A stretch of DNA of 64,000 bases from Bin127 sp965203505. GTDB taxonomy: Bacteria > Chloroflexota > Dehalococcoidia > Lucifugimonadales > Lucifugimonadaceae. Positions 53,242-61,112 of this stretch are shown piece after piece. Every line of letters starts with the position of its first letter. Position 1 is the first letter of the stretch. The translations under genes were made by a program, and so were the position numbers. The DNA is taken from positions 1,798,001 through 1,862,000 of the forward strand of contig OZ241880.1 of NCBI GenBank assembly GCA_965203505.1. The letters run 5' to 3'. The notes under the pieces were generated by a model, which searched no databases, had not been told where the DNA came from, and saw nothing but the letters and a program-made list of their open reading frames with translations.

Positions 53242-53890
53242 GCTGCCGGGCCTTCTTGTGGAAGGTCCGGCAGCTAGGGTCTTCGGTCCCGTAAAGACAG
53301 GTCCTCGCCTCGAGCCTTGGTCCGGGTACCGGGACCTCGGCTCCTTCCCTCTCCATCGCCTTTTCGGGTTGCCGAAAAGGTCGACCCCGGAGAGGGGTCA
53401 GATGCTGCGCAGAGCGTGTTGCAAACCGCTAGCTTCCGTTTTCCAGCACGGCTCGCGTCGCCAGACCGCGGGCATGGAAGTCGGCTCGACGACTGGGGCC
53501 GCCGTTCGGAGTTCGCCGCCTTCCTTGGATCAGCTTTTCGGGCTTCACTCGCGCTGTAGCCTACCTCCTGCGGCGGACAGGAGAAGGTGTATGTCGGCTC
53601 CACGTGGGTTTCCCGGCCCTTGGCACGGCATTCCTCGCGCCCCCTTTGTCCTTCGGACATTTCCCCCGCACAGCGGGGGAAACCCGAAGTACGGAAGAGG
53701 GGAAGGTATGTCGGCTGGCTCGCTTTGCGACGCAGGACTGATGCGCCGCGCTCCGGAAACTGGGCCTCCCACGCTTCGGCACGGCCCTCCCGACCTTGCA
53801 CCGGACTGCCGATCCGGTGAGGGACGCCGCCGGAGGAGCCATAGACGCTGCGACTCGGCGCGATGGTTAGTCGCGCTGTCAATGCCGTTT
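53242..53890. ncRNA. Candidate large structured RNA (strand undetermined)
   Basis: GC-rich DNA with many stems: a 14-base stem 53242-53255/53261-53274 with one G-U pair and a 5-base loop; CCCTCTCC 53347-53354 with GGAGAGGG 53389-53396 enclosing a CCTTTTCGG/CCGAAAAGG hairpin (53359-53380); CACCGGA/TCCGGTG at 53799-53819; and GGTCCCG 53285-53291 with CGGGACC 53330-53336. A module B repeat lies inside it at 53637-53685. No RNase P, tmRNA or SRP signature was found. It could also be a decayed element; strand and ends are unknown. Confidence 0.35.
53637..53685. repeat. Module B copy 1
   Basis: GCGCCCCCTTTGTCC, the hairpin GTCCTTCGGAC, then TTTCCCCCGC with GCGGGGGAAA and ACCC. It lies inside the hairpin-rich tract. 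Similar 14-base GGTGTATGTCGGCT and GGTATGTCGGCT stretches flank it at about 50 and 20 bases, as if the locus was partly duplicated. Confidence 0.88.
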
Positions 53891-54104
53891 TGCCTTCGTT
53901 TCCTCACGTGATCCCTGTGGCCGTTTGGGACGGGGTCTGCACACGTCTGCGCAGCACTGTGTAGATGTCGATCTGTCTTTAAATATACAACAGATGTTGC
54001 AGGAGTCAAATTGTTGTCTGAACCGGGGATTGCGGGGATTGAGGGATTGGGGGGATTTTTGTTGGGGGGGCGATGGGGGTGTGGCGGGGGGACCACCAGC
54101 GTTC

Positions 54105-54270
54105 GCGCCCCCTTCGTCCTTCTGCCACGTCGTAGCCGTAGTTACTCTGCGTGGCACATTTCCTCCGCGCAGCGGGGGAAACCCGGTCCGGCACCGCCCC
54201 CGGGCATACCCCTGCGTTCTTGTGTCGATCTCTTGGGCTCCGCGTCCCCTTTCGCACAGCGAAAGGGGAC
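54105..54270. repeat. Module B (expanded) followed by module C
   Basis: The B copy is altered: between GCGCCCCCTTCGTCC and ATTTCCTCCGCGCAGCGG the usual short hairpin is replaced by a longer one, GCCAC/GTGGC around about 22 bases. A full C copy follows at 54201-54270. The B+C unit recurs at 56266, 56459 and 60256. Confidence 0.8.
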
Positions 54271-54454
54271 GGTGCCTCGCCCCTCCGCCTCCCCGGGCGA
54301 CCACGAGGGATCGCGCCTACGGGTACGTGGCGTCCTCACCATGCCGCCCGACCGCGGTAATGACGTTGAAGATGCGCAAGGTCGATGCGGGGATGTGGGG
54401 TTTGGTTGGGGTGTATCATGCAATGAACTCTAGCGATTTCGTTGTGGTCAAATC

Positions 54455-55825
54455 TTGGCCGCTGTCCCCTATCGCACTTCTGCGAAACACCATTTGACCA
54501 CTCGCACAGCGCATTCTCGGACTGAGCGCATCAAGCCGTGGTCTTCGTTTAAGCACTACAACTTCTCCGTCATGTGGGCTGCGCAGGTCACGATGACGAT
54601 GGCGATGACGTTGCGGTTGTTGTCGACGAGTCAGTGGATCTATGACGAGACGGGCTCGGCGGCGCAGCTGGGCATTTTGGGCGCAGTGCAACTGTTGCAG
54701 ATGCCGGTGGTGATTTACGGTGGCGCGCTCGCGGATGTGATGAACCGCAAGGTGTTGATGGCGATGACGCAGTCAGTCTCGTTCATCTCGCTTTTGGTTC
54801 TGACTCTGCTTGCGTTTGGAGAGGTTTTGGCACCGTGGCATATCTGGGTGGTGACGGGTGTTACGGGGATGGTAAATATGCTTGGAAGTTCGGCGCGTCC
54901 GGCGATGCTGCCGAGATGCGTGCCCCGGACGCATCTCACAAATGCGGTGACGATCTCGACGTCGACAATGCAAGTGGCTGCGATCACGGTGCCGTTCCTG
55001 TTCGGTCCGCTGTATATCAATTTCGGTATCGCCCCTACCCTGCTGGTGACTACGTGCATCGCGGGTGCGAGTGTGATCTCGCCGCTTTTGATCCGAGCCT
55101 CGGGAGCGCCGGAGAGCGGAAGCAGCGGAGGCGTGAAACTCCGGACGATCATCGAGGGGTTCCACTTCGTAAGGACACATCCGATCTTGCCGGGGCTTTA
55201 CCTGCTCGACATCGGTGTGACGATCGTAAGCTTCTACCGGATGCTGTTCCCGTTCTTCTCCCACGAGCTTTACGGGATGGGCGCTCAGGGCACGGCTATG
55301 TTGACATCGGCGAACGCTCTCGGTGGAGTGTGCGGGAGCATGGTGGTGTTCATAACGGAACGGTGGCGGCGTAAGGGAATGATCGTTTTAGTGGCGACGC
55401 TTATCTATGCGCTGTTGCTGTTCGCTTGGGGCTTCAACCGCGTCGATCTTGTGGACAATCCGAACTTGACGCTAGGTCTATTCAATTTCTCGTGGACGTT
55501 CAACTACATCTTCGCGATCGGTCTCGGATTGGTAGCGCTTCTTGGAGGTACCGATGCGGTGGGGATGACGATGCGTCAGGCGCTGGTGCAGCTGACGGCT
55601 CCTGACAACATGCTGGGGCGCGCGAGCAGCGCACACTCGTTCTCGGCGATGGGAGCGAACCATCTGGGTCAGATGGAAGTGTCGTTCGTGGGCGGGATCA
55701 TCGGTGCTGGCAACGTGATGATTCTGGGAGGCGTAGTCTCGGTAGTCGTGATTATCGCGATATGGCGGTTGGTGCCTGGGATACGGAATTATCGGTATCG
55801 GCCGCAGCGGCATCCGCAGGGTTGA
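54455..55825 (+). CDS. MFS transporter, EntS-like
   Basis: A 456-residue membrane protein with about 11-12 hydrophobic segments from residue 38 on. GALADVMNRKVLMAMT is the loop 2-3 signature (GxxaDrxgRr), the start MWAAQVTMTMAMTLRLLSTSQW is typical of the enterobactin-exporter-like MFS_3 group, and RRKGMIVLVATL marks the central loop. It probably exports small molecules. The TTG start at 54455 follows repeat-rich DNA; a later start near the first helix is possible. Confidence 0.82.
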   Translation: MAAVPYRTSAKHHLTTRTAHSRTERIKPWSSFKHYNFSVMWAAQVTMTMAMTLRLLSTSQWIYDETGSAAQLGILGAVQLLQMPVVIYGGALADVMNRKVLMAMTQSVSFISLLVLTLLAFGEVLAPWHIWVVTGVTGMVNMLGSSARPAMLPRCVPRTHLTNAVTISTSTMQVAAITVPFLFGPLYINFGIAPTLLVTTCIAGASVISPLLIRASGAPESGSSGGVKLRTIIEGFHFVRTHPILPGLYLLDIGVTIVSFYRMLFPFFSHELYGMGAQGTAMLTSANALGGVCGSMVVFITERWRRKGMIVLVATLIYALLLFAWGFNRVDLVDNPNLTLGLFNFSWTFNYIFAIGLGLVALLGGTDAVGMTMRQALVQLTAPDNMLGRASSAHSFSAMGANHLGQMEVSFVGGIIGAGNVMILGGVVSVVVIIAIWRLVPGIRNYRYRPQRHPQG

Positions 55826-55903
55826 GGGATGGGTGTTTGCCTAAGTAGTGACTGTGAACATATCTACAAAGCCCATTGAACCAATCAGTTCAAGGAGAGT
55901 GTC

Positions 55904-56170
55904 ATGAAGTTACGAATCGAGTTTGAAGACGACGAAAACGGTTGGGTCACGGCATATTGCCCTGATCTTCCTGGTTGCATTTCTCAAGGCAAGGAGATAG
56001 CCGATGCCAAAGCCAATATCAAAGAGGCAATGGAGGGCTTTCTTGAGGTGTTACTTGAGGATACTGTGGTCGAATATCTAAGGCGAAATGGAGAACTCGA
56101 ACAGGCAGACTCTCGAATTTTGAGTGATAGGCATGTTGAGGCTCACTGGCGTATAGAAGCGACGGTTTGA
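55904..56170 (+). CDS. HicB-family antitoxin-like protein
   Basis: An 88-residue protein with the HicB fold: EFEDDENGWVTAYCPDLPG, GKEIADAKANIKEAMEGFLE. It has the partial RNase H-like domain but no clear C-terminal helix-turn-helix. RBS AAGGAG precedes the ATG. The HicA toxin, which should be adjacent, is absent: the flanks are an MFS gene and repeat DNA, so this may be an orphan antitoxin or have another partner. Confidence 0.82.
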   Translation: MKLRIEFEDDENGWVTAYCPDLPGCISQGKEIADAKANIKEAMEGFLEVLLEDTVVEYLRRNGELEQADSRILSDRHVEAHWRIEATV

Positions 56171-56265
56171 TATGGGTTTCCTGACGATGGGTTTTGGGTT
56201 GAGCTGCTTTTCGGGGACGTTTGCGTAAATTCCGCACGTAACTGTGAACGCTAATTCTCGGGGTC

Positions 56266-56390
56266 GCGCCCCCTTTGTCCTTCGGACATTTCCCCCGCGC
56301 AGCGGGGGAAACCCTGCCGCCCCGGGCATCCCGTGCGTTCTTGTGTCGGTCTCTTGGGCTCCGCGTCCCCTTACGCTGTGCGAAGGGGAC
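56266..56390. repeat. Module B + C pair, copy 2
   Basis: B occupies 56266-56314 and C 56323-56390. The C hairpin carries an altered loop (TTACGCTGTGCG), showing it diverged from the others. Follows the hicB-like gene by about 95 bases. Confidence 0.85.
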
Positions 56391-56405
56391 ATTTGCGTAA
56401 ATTCC

Positions 56406-56601
56406 GTCATTCCGGCGGAAGCCGGAATCCAGAGGGGCGGTGGCAGCGCGGTCACTTCGCGCCCCCTTTGTCCTTCGGACATTTCCCCCGCGCAGCGGGG
56501 GAAACCCTGCCGCCCCGGCCGCCCTGTCGCCCGGGCATACCCCTGCGTTCTTGTGTCGGTCTCTTGGGCTCCGCGTCCCCTTTCGCTTTGCGAAAGGGGA
56601 C
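56406..56601. repeat. Module A + B + C tandem
   Basis: A at 56406-56437, B at 56459-56507 and C at 56532-56601: the only complete A-B-C order in the window. The A stem reads ATTCCGGC with GGAA in the loop. The block ends about 55 bases before the sugar dehydrogenase stop. Confidence 0.88.
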
Positions 56602-56655
56602 GGTGGACGTGCCGTCCGCTGAAGGGCTGGCTTTCGGCGGAATGGTGGCAATTGG

Positions 56656-57924
56656 TTAACGGGGAACAATTTTGAGGATTGGGCCGTTGAAGCGTAGGAA
56701 GTAGAGTTCGCCGTTGTTGTCGGTTCCGATTGAGGCGATTTGGGGGTTGTCGTATTCGTGGTTTTCTGGGGCTATGGGTTTGATTGATGTGGTGCCGTCA
56801 GTCCAGTTATCGGCATCGATGACTCGGAAATCGCCTTTGCAGAAATCGGTGTATATGTAGTGACCGTGGAGTGTCGGGATTTCGTCGCCACGGTAGACGT
56901 AGCCGCCTACGATTGAGCAGTTGCCAGATCTGGGCGGGTAGTCTTCGATGGGCATCGTCAGGCCTGCCATGTCGCAGTCTTTGCGGGGTTTGAAGCAGGC
57001 GTTGCCTTCCATACGGTTCCATCCGAAGTTGGCTCCGGCATCGGTGAGGGTGTTTACGACGTTGATCTCTTCGCGGTGGCTCTGCCCTACATCGCCGATC
57101 CACAGGTTGTCGGTTTCGGGATCGAATGACATGCGCCAAGGATTGCGGAGTCCGTACGCCCAGATTTCGTCTGGGATGTCCGGGTCGTCGATGAAAGGGT
57201 TGTCAAGCGGGATGCGATATGGTTCGCCGTCGGTCGATTCTGAGATGTCGATGCGGATGATGGTGCCGAGCACGTTGGTGAGGTCTTGGCCATTGCCTTG
57301 AGGGTCGGCGGCGGATCCTCCGTCGCCGAAGCCAAGGTAAAGGTATCCCTGGTTGTCGAAGACTATCTTTCCGCCGTTGTGGTTGGGAAACGGCTGGGTG
57401 AGCTCGAATACGATGTGTTCGCTGCTCCAATCGACGATGTATTCGTCGACGGTGAACCAAGAGAGGCGCGTGCTGCGGAAACCTTGTTGGACGGAGTAGT
57501 ACATCCAGACGCGGCCGTTGGTGTCGTAGTTGGGGTCTAGGGCTAGGGAGAGTAGACCTTCTTCGTTGGATGCTCTGCTGACGCGTTCTTTGATGGAGAA
57601 GACGAGTATCGGGTCTCTGCGGGCATCGAAGAATGCGCGGTGAACCTGTCCGATCTGCTCAGCGATCAGTGCGGATTCGCCGTCGGGCAGGAAGGCGATG
57701 TCGGTTGGCCGGTCCCATTCATAACCGCCGAATGCTTCGATGAACTCGAAGTCGTAGCGGTCGAGCGCGTCGGTGGGCTCGGGCGTATGTGTGGAGGTAG
57801 GTATGAACCGCTGTTTAGGGGCGAAGGTGGCGGTGGGAGCGGTGGAGGGGGCGGTTGCGGTGCAGGCGATGAGGAGTGTTGCGGTTAGGAGGATGACCGC
57901 GAGAGAAGCCGTTATTGGTGACAT
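56656..57924 (-). CDS. PQQ-type sugar dehydrogenase (glucose/sorbosone), lipoprotein
   Basis: A 422-residue exported beta-propeller. MSPITASLAVILLTATLLIAC is a lipoprotein signal with Cys near residue 21, then a Thr/Pro-rich linker. ALDRYDFEFIEAFGG leads into DIAFLPDG, then NEEGLLSLALDPNY, PFPNHNGGKIVFD, LYLGFGDGGSAADPQGNGQDL, ALRNPWRM-like GLRNPWRMSFDP, IGDVGQSHREEIN and NFGWNRMEGNACF, all typical of the soluble aldose/glucose dehydrogenase family. The frame stays open upstream into repeats, so the ATG 57922-57924 is chosen. Convergent with the hicB-like gene. Confidence 0.88.
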   Translation of the reverse strand: MSPITASLAVILLTATLLIACTATAPSTAPTATFAPKQRFIPTSTHTPEPTDALDRYDFEFIEAFGGYEWDRPTDIAFLPDGESALIAEQIGQVHRAFFDARRDPILVFSIKERVSRASNEEGLLSLALDPNYDTNGRVWMYYSVQQGFRSTRLSWFTVDEYIVDWSSEHIVFELTQPFPNHNGGKIVFDNQGYLYLGFGDGGSAADPQGNGQDLTNVLGTIIRIDISESTDGEPYRIPLDNPFIDDPDIPDEIWAYGLRNPWRMSFDPETDNLWIGDVGQSHREEINVVNTLTDAGANFGWNRMEGNACFKPRKDCDMAGLTMPIEDYPPRSGNCSIVGGYVYRGDEIPTLHGHYIYTDFCKGDFRVIDADNWTDGTTSIKPIAPENHEYDNPQIASIGTDNNGELYFLRFNGPILKIVPR

Positions 57925-57995
57925 TTTCACTGACGACTTCCAACCGGGGTTGGTGCGATACGCCGCCCTTCTGCCCCGTTCACCCTCACCCTTAA

Positions 57996-58018
57996 CCCTC
58001 TCCCATCGAGGGAGAGGG
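57996..58018. repeat. Short palindrome, module E
   Basis: CCCTCTCCC and GGGAGAGGG pair around a 5-base loop, preceded by TCACCCTCACCCTTAA. This is a widespread dispersed type unrelated to modules A-C. It lies between the sugar dehydrogenase start and the dnaN stop. Confidence 0.75.
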
Positions 58019-58033
58019 GATTGCACAACCACC

Positions 58034-58134
58034 GTCATTCCGGCGGAAGCCGGAATCCAGTGGGGCGGGGTCAACGCTCTCACTTCGCGCCCCCTTTGTC
58101 CTTCGGACATTTCCCCCGTGAACGGGGGAAACCC
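58034..58134. repeat. Module A + B pair
   Basis: A at 58034-58065 and B at 58087-58134, here without C. The B copy has an altered inner stem (CCCCCGTGAACGGGGG). The pair ends 6 bases before the dnaN stop, so it forms the 3' end of the dnaN transcript. Confidence 0.85.
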
Positions 58135-58140
58135 TAGTGT

Positions 58141-59349
58141 TTACCACTGGACGTACATGGGCATAACTACGTGGGTGAAGCCGGGGTGGCTGGAGAGGCG
58201 GAAGACTGCTGGGCTGGAGGGGGTTGTTATTGAGAGGATCATCTTTTCGGGTCCGGTAGGAGCGTCGTCTGCTCCTTCGGTCTCTGTGGGGTTCGAGGTA
58301 CCGCCTTGCGAGTGGCCTACGAGTTCGTTAAGGAATCTGACGTTGAAGGCGATCTTGCCTTCTTCGCCTTCGAGGTCGATGTCGAGAGTTCCTTCGCTGT
58401 TGCCAAGGTCTTCTGCGTTGGCGGAGAGGGTCAAGCGGCCTTGGCCTTCGATGTCTGTGGCTACCATCCGCACGATGGCACTGCCCTCTCGGGCGATGAC
58501 TTGTGTGGACCTTGCCAAGTGCGCGATACCTTCGAGTGAGATGGTCATCGTGGTATCGGTGTTTTCGGGTACGAGGCTCTTGTAGTCGGGATATGTTCCA
58601 GCGATGAGCTGGGTGATCATCTCGATCTCGTCGCCGATGCGGAACATGGCTTCGCCTCCGGTTTCGGAGACCATGATTTCGACGGTCGAAGCGGTACCTG
58701 CCATGAGGCCGGTCAACTCGGAGAGGGCTCTTGCCGGGATCAGGGCTTCGAAGCCTTCTTCGGCGGCTTCCATGAGTTGCGCGGTTTCAATGGAGAGTCG
58801 GAATCCGTCGGCGGCGGCGAAAGTGGCTTTGTCACCTTCGACTTCCATCTTGACGCCGGTGAGGACGGGGCGCGCGTCGTCGGAAGCGGCGGAGAACACT
58901 GTGCGGTCTAGCGCGTTGCGCAGGATTCCGGAATCGACTCGGACGCGGTGTTTGGGAGAGACTTCGGGGAATGGTGGGAAATCGTCTTTGGGAGCGCCGC
59001 GTAGGCTGGTGTCTATGGTCGCCGGACCATCGCCGCGTTGGGATGTGGTCTGGATGTTGGCGCCGTAAGGCTCGTCGGTGATTTCTATTTCGACGCGCCC
59101 GGTGTCGAAGCTGCTGATGGTGTCGAGCAGCGGCCTTGCGGGGAGGGTAATGGCGCCGGTTTTCTCGATTTGTGCGCTGATCCATGTGGTGATCGAGAGC
59201 TCGAGGTCGGTTGCCGAGAGCTTTACTCGGGCATCCTCGGTCTCGACAAGGATGTTCTGAGTGATGGGCAAAGTTGCGCGGGTGGGCACTGCCCTACGCA
59301 CAACTCGTAAACCGCGTGCCAAGTTATCTTGTATGCAAGTGATTTTCAT
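58141..59349 (-). CDS. dnaN: DNA polymerase III beta sliding clamp
   Basis: A 402-residue processivity clamp. The ATG 59347-59349 opens MKITCIQDNLARGLRVVRRAV, the standard DnaN N-terminus. Three repeated clamp domains follow; ILVETEDARVKLSATDLELSI, DSGILRNALDRTVFSAASDDARPVLTGV and the C-terminal VMPMYVQW (compare MPMR in E. coli) are recognisable. A Ser/Thr/Gly/acidic insert (GGTSNPTETEGADD) near residue 360 is not usual. It is not beside dnaA, which lies outside the window. Confidence 0.92.
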   Translation of the reverse strand: MKITCIQDNLARGLRVVRRAVPTRATLPITQNILVETEDARVKLSATDLELSITTWISAQIEKTGAITLPARPLLDTISSFDTGRVEIEITDEPYGANIQTTSQRGDGPATIDTSLRGAPKDDFPPFPEVSPKHRVRVDSGILRNALDRTVFSAASDDARPVLTGVKMEVEGDKATFAAADGFRLSIETAQLMEAAEEGFEALIPARALSELTGLMAGTASTVEIMVSETGGEAMFRIGDEIEMITQLIAGTYPDYKSLVPENTDTTMTISLEGIAHLARSTQVIAREGSAIVRMVATDIEGQGRLTLSANAEDLGNSEGTLDIDLEGEEGKIAFNVRFLNELVGHSQGGTSNPTETEGADDAPTGPEKMILSITTPSSPAVFRLSSHPGFTHVVMPMYVQW

Positions 59350-59533
59350 TCCGATCAGTCCCGAAATCTGTTCATCTTCCAACCGAGTCTTGTAGAGACT
59401 CGCGCATTCTAGAATCACGTCGATTCGCTCAAATGGAACCAACCAGCATGATCCGATAAATCTTCGGTGTAATGATACAGCGTGGTTGGGTTTATCTTGA
59501 GTTCAAGCGCAGTTCAATCGTGGTTGGTTGACA

Positions 59534-60256
59534 ATGAAGCAGGATCCAAGCGAAATTTCCCAATCTTCATCGGTTGAAGCAGTGCCGAGCGCCGACTTGG
59601 GTTTTGCCACGGTCGATCTGGATCGCGAGCGTAGGACTGGGTTCCCTGAGGTTGTGATGGGCGAAGGCAAATCGACGGCACAGGTGGCGCAGATAGCCAA
59701 ACGCATCTACGACGCTTCGAAGGTGGTGTTGGTAACCCGTACGGACCTTGAAGCGTACAAAGCGGTTGAGAAGCTGGTTCCTTCGGCGCGTTACATGGAT
59801 TCTTGCGGTGCGATCTGGGCCGATGATCGCGGCGTTGGTTCTGAGTTTGACGGCGTTCTAGTGGTATCCGCAGGGACAGCGGATATGGCTGTCGCGGACG
59901 AGGCAGAGATCGTTGCTCAATTGATGTTGTGCAAGGTGAACCGGATCAATGATGTCGGCGTTGCCGGGATTCACCGATTGTTGGCGCATGAGGATGCCTT
60001 GCGGCGCGCTCGGGTGATCGTGGTGGTTGCGGGCATGGACGGGGCCTTGCCGAGCGTGGTGGCGGGCCTGGTGGAAGCACCGGTGATCGCGGTGCCGACG
60101 AGCAATGGTTTTGGGACCGGTTTGTACGGTTTTGCGGGGATGCTGACGATGCTGAATTCTTGCGCCGCAGGGGTTTCGGTGGTGAATATCGATGGTGGTT
60201 TTTCGGCGGGATATCAGGCGGCGCTGATTGCGCGGGTAGCTTCGTCCGCACCGTAG
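59534..60256 (+). CDS. larB: LarB-like protein (pyridinium carboxylase family, PurE-related)
   Basis: LarB carboxylates NaAD in synthesis of the nickel-pincer nucleotide cofactor. Conserved parts are DRERRTGFPEVVMGEGKS, VVAGMDGALPSVVAGLV, PVIAVPTSNGFG, LTMLNSCAAGVSVVNIDGGFSAGY, all family marks. About 240 residues is full length. The ATG at 59534 is used; a TTG 6 bases upstream also fits. No larC, larE or larA is near, so the cofactor genes are scattered or lost. Ends in a repeat abutting its stop. Confidence 0.85.
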   Translation: MKQDPSEISQSSSVEAVPSADLGFATVDLDRERRTGFPEVVMGEGKSTAQVAQIAKRIYDASKVVLVTRTDLEAYKAVEKLVPSARYMDSCGAIWADDRGVGSEFDGVLVVSAGTADMAVADEAEIVAQLMLCKVNRINDVGVAGIHRLLAHEDALRRARVIVVVAGMDGALPSVVAGLVEAPVIAVPTSNGFGTGLYGFAGMLTMLNSCAAGVSVVNIDGGFSAGYQAALIARVASSAP

Positions 60257-60374
60257 CCCCCTTTGTCCTTCGGACATTTCCCCCGCCGAGCGGGGGAAAC
60301 CCGGATCGGCTGCGGCCGGGCATACCCCTGCGTTCGCTTCGCTCCGCGTCCCCTTTCGCTGAGCAAAAGGGGAC
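60256..60374. repeat. Module B + C pair at the larB/cytochrome junction
   Basis: B (60256-60302) begins on the last base of the larB stop codon and C (60317-60374, shortened in its middle) ends 5 bases before the cytochrome stop. The B/C hairpins sit exactly between two convergent genes and could serve as a bidirectional terminator. Confidence 0.85.
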
Positions 60375-60378
60375 GGCT

Positions 60379-60903
60379 TCACTGGTTGGCTTTGACGAAG
60401 GCGATCAGGTCGGCGAGTTCTTGGTCGGATAGGTAGTCGAAGGCTGGCATGACGTTGGTGAATCCTTCGACGATGAATTTCGAGGGTTTGGTGATGGATT
60501 GGACTAGGTAGTCGTCTGCATCTAGGTCGGTGCGATCGCCGGCTCTTGCGTACAGACCTTGCCATCCGGGGCCGACGATGACATCGTCGGCGACGGAGTG
60601 GCATGCGGCGCAACCCAATGATGTGTGTAGGGCTTCGCCACTGCCGGCGTCGCCTGGGGGTAGTTCGATGGGTTGAGCAACCAATGCGGATAGGTCGGCT
60701 CCGGATCCGCCTGCAAGCACTAACGCCCTCGTGCCCGGAGGTGCGGGAGTGGGATCGAAGACAACTGCTGTGGCGGTCGGGTTTGCGACCTCGGTGCATC
60801 CAACGAGTAGGACGGAAGCGAGGATCAGGAGAGTGAAACTTAGAACCGCTGGGCGGTGACGACTTTTTTTGGTGCGCTCAAACGAATGATCAGCGATACG
60901 CAA
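60379..60903 (-). CDS. Lipoprotein cytochrome c
   Basis: A 174-residue exported class I cytochrome c. LILASVLLVGC is a lipoprotein signal with Cys near residue 36, then a Thr/Pro linker. The haem motif is CAACH in LGCAACHS (about 97-101) and the Met ligand is in TNVMPAFDYL (about 150). GPGWQGLYAR is a typical cytochrome c loop. Probably tethered to the outer membrane face as an electron carrier. TTG start 60901-60903. Convergent with larB. Confidence 0.86.
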   Translation of the reverse strand: MRIADHSFERTKKSRHRPAVLSFTLLILASVLLVGCTEVANPTATAVVFDPTPAPPGTRALVLAGGSGADLSALVAQPIELPPGDAGSGEALHTSLGCAACHSVADDVIVGPGWQGLYARAGDRTDLDADDYLVQSITKPSKFIVEGFTNVMPAFDYLSDQELADLIAFVKANQ

Positions 60904-61028
60904 TGCCGAGTTCTCCTGAGGTCTGCTCTACCGACTCACACAATTCTACGATAGGTGTGTCGTAGTCTTGGCGCGTTGAAATGAACTAGGACTAATGAGT
61001 TGGGAGATGGGTGGTGGCTGATTGGCAT

Positions 61029-61057
61029 GTAGGGGCAGGTTTGAAACCTGCCCCTAC
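61029..61057. repeat. Short palindrome, module D (variant 2)
   Basis: GTAGGGGCAGGTTT and AAACCTGCCCCTAC, a perfect 14-base arm palindrome around one base. Nearly identical to 51225-51253. Lies between the cytochrome and the HTH-repeat protein genes. Confidence 0.85.
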
Positions 61058-61112
61058 CGATGCTGAAAGATGATCGGAATTGTCCCCAAGGACGCGGTCG
61101 ATTGCAGAGGGG

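Larger units (their letters stand above)
52938..54454. other. Long intergenic region rich in repeats and hairpins
   Basis: 1.5 kb between divergent genes. It holds module A (53032), module C (53094), a GC-rich hairpin-rich tract (53242-53890), module B (53637) inside that tract, a module B/C pair (54105-54270) and, near 53970, an AT-richer stretch. Both strands have long stop-free frames, but none resembles a known protein and the repeats lie inside them. Confidence 0.6.
56171..56655. other. Intergenic repeat block
   Basis: 485 bases between convergent hicB-like and sugar dehydrogenase genes. It is almost entirely the repeats at 56266-56601 and short flanks. Many open frames here are translations of the repeats (for example a recurring SEGQRG piece) and are not genes. 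Confidence 0.6.

Noticed and set aside
53242..53890. RNase P RNA or tmRNA as identity of the hairpin tract
   Set aside because: The conserved GAGGAAAGTCC and ACAGAA elements of RNase P and the tmRNA tag frame were not found. Only a short GCAAACCGC likeness was seen, which is not enough.
53126..53911. Long open frames on both strands in the repeat-rich region as protein genes
   Set aside because: They run through modules B and C, are open because of high GC, and their translations match no family and are low in hydrophobic residues.
53032..58134. CRISPR array
   Set aside because: Repeats are spaced irregularly, not separated by uniform spacers, form internal hairpins of different types, and no cas gene is near.
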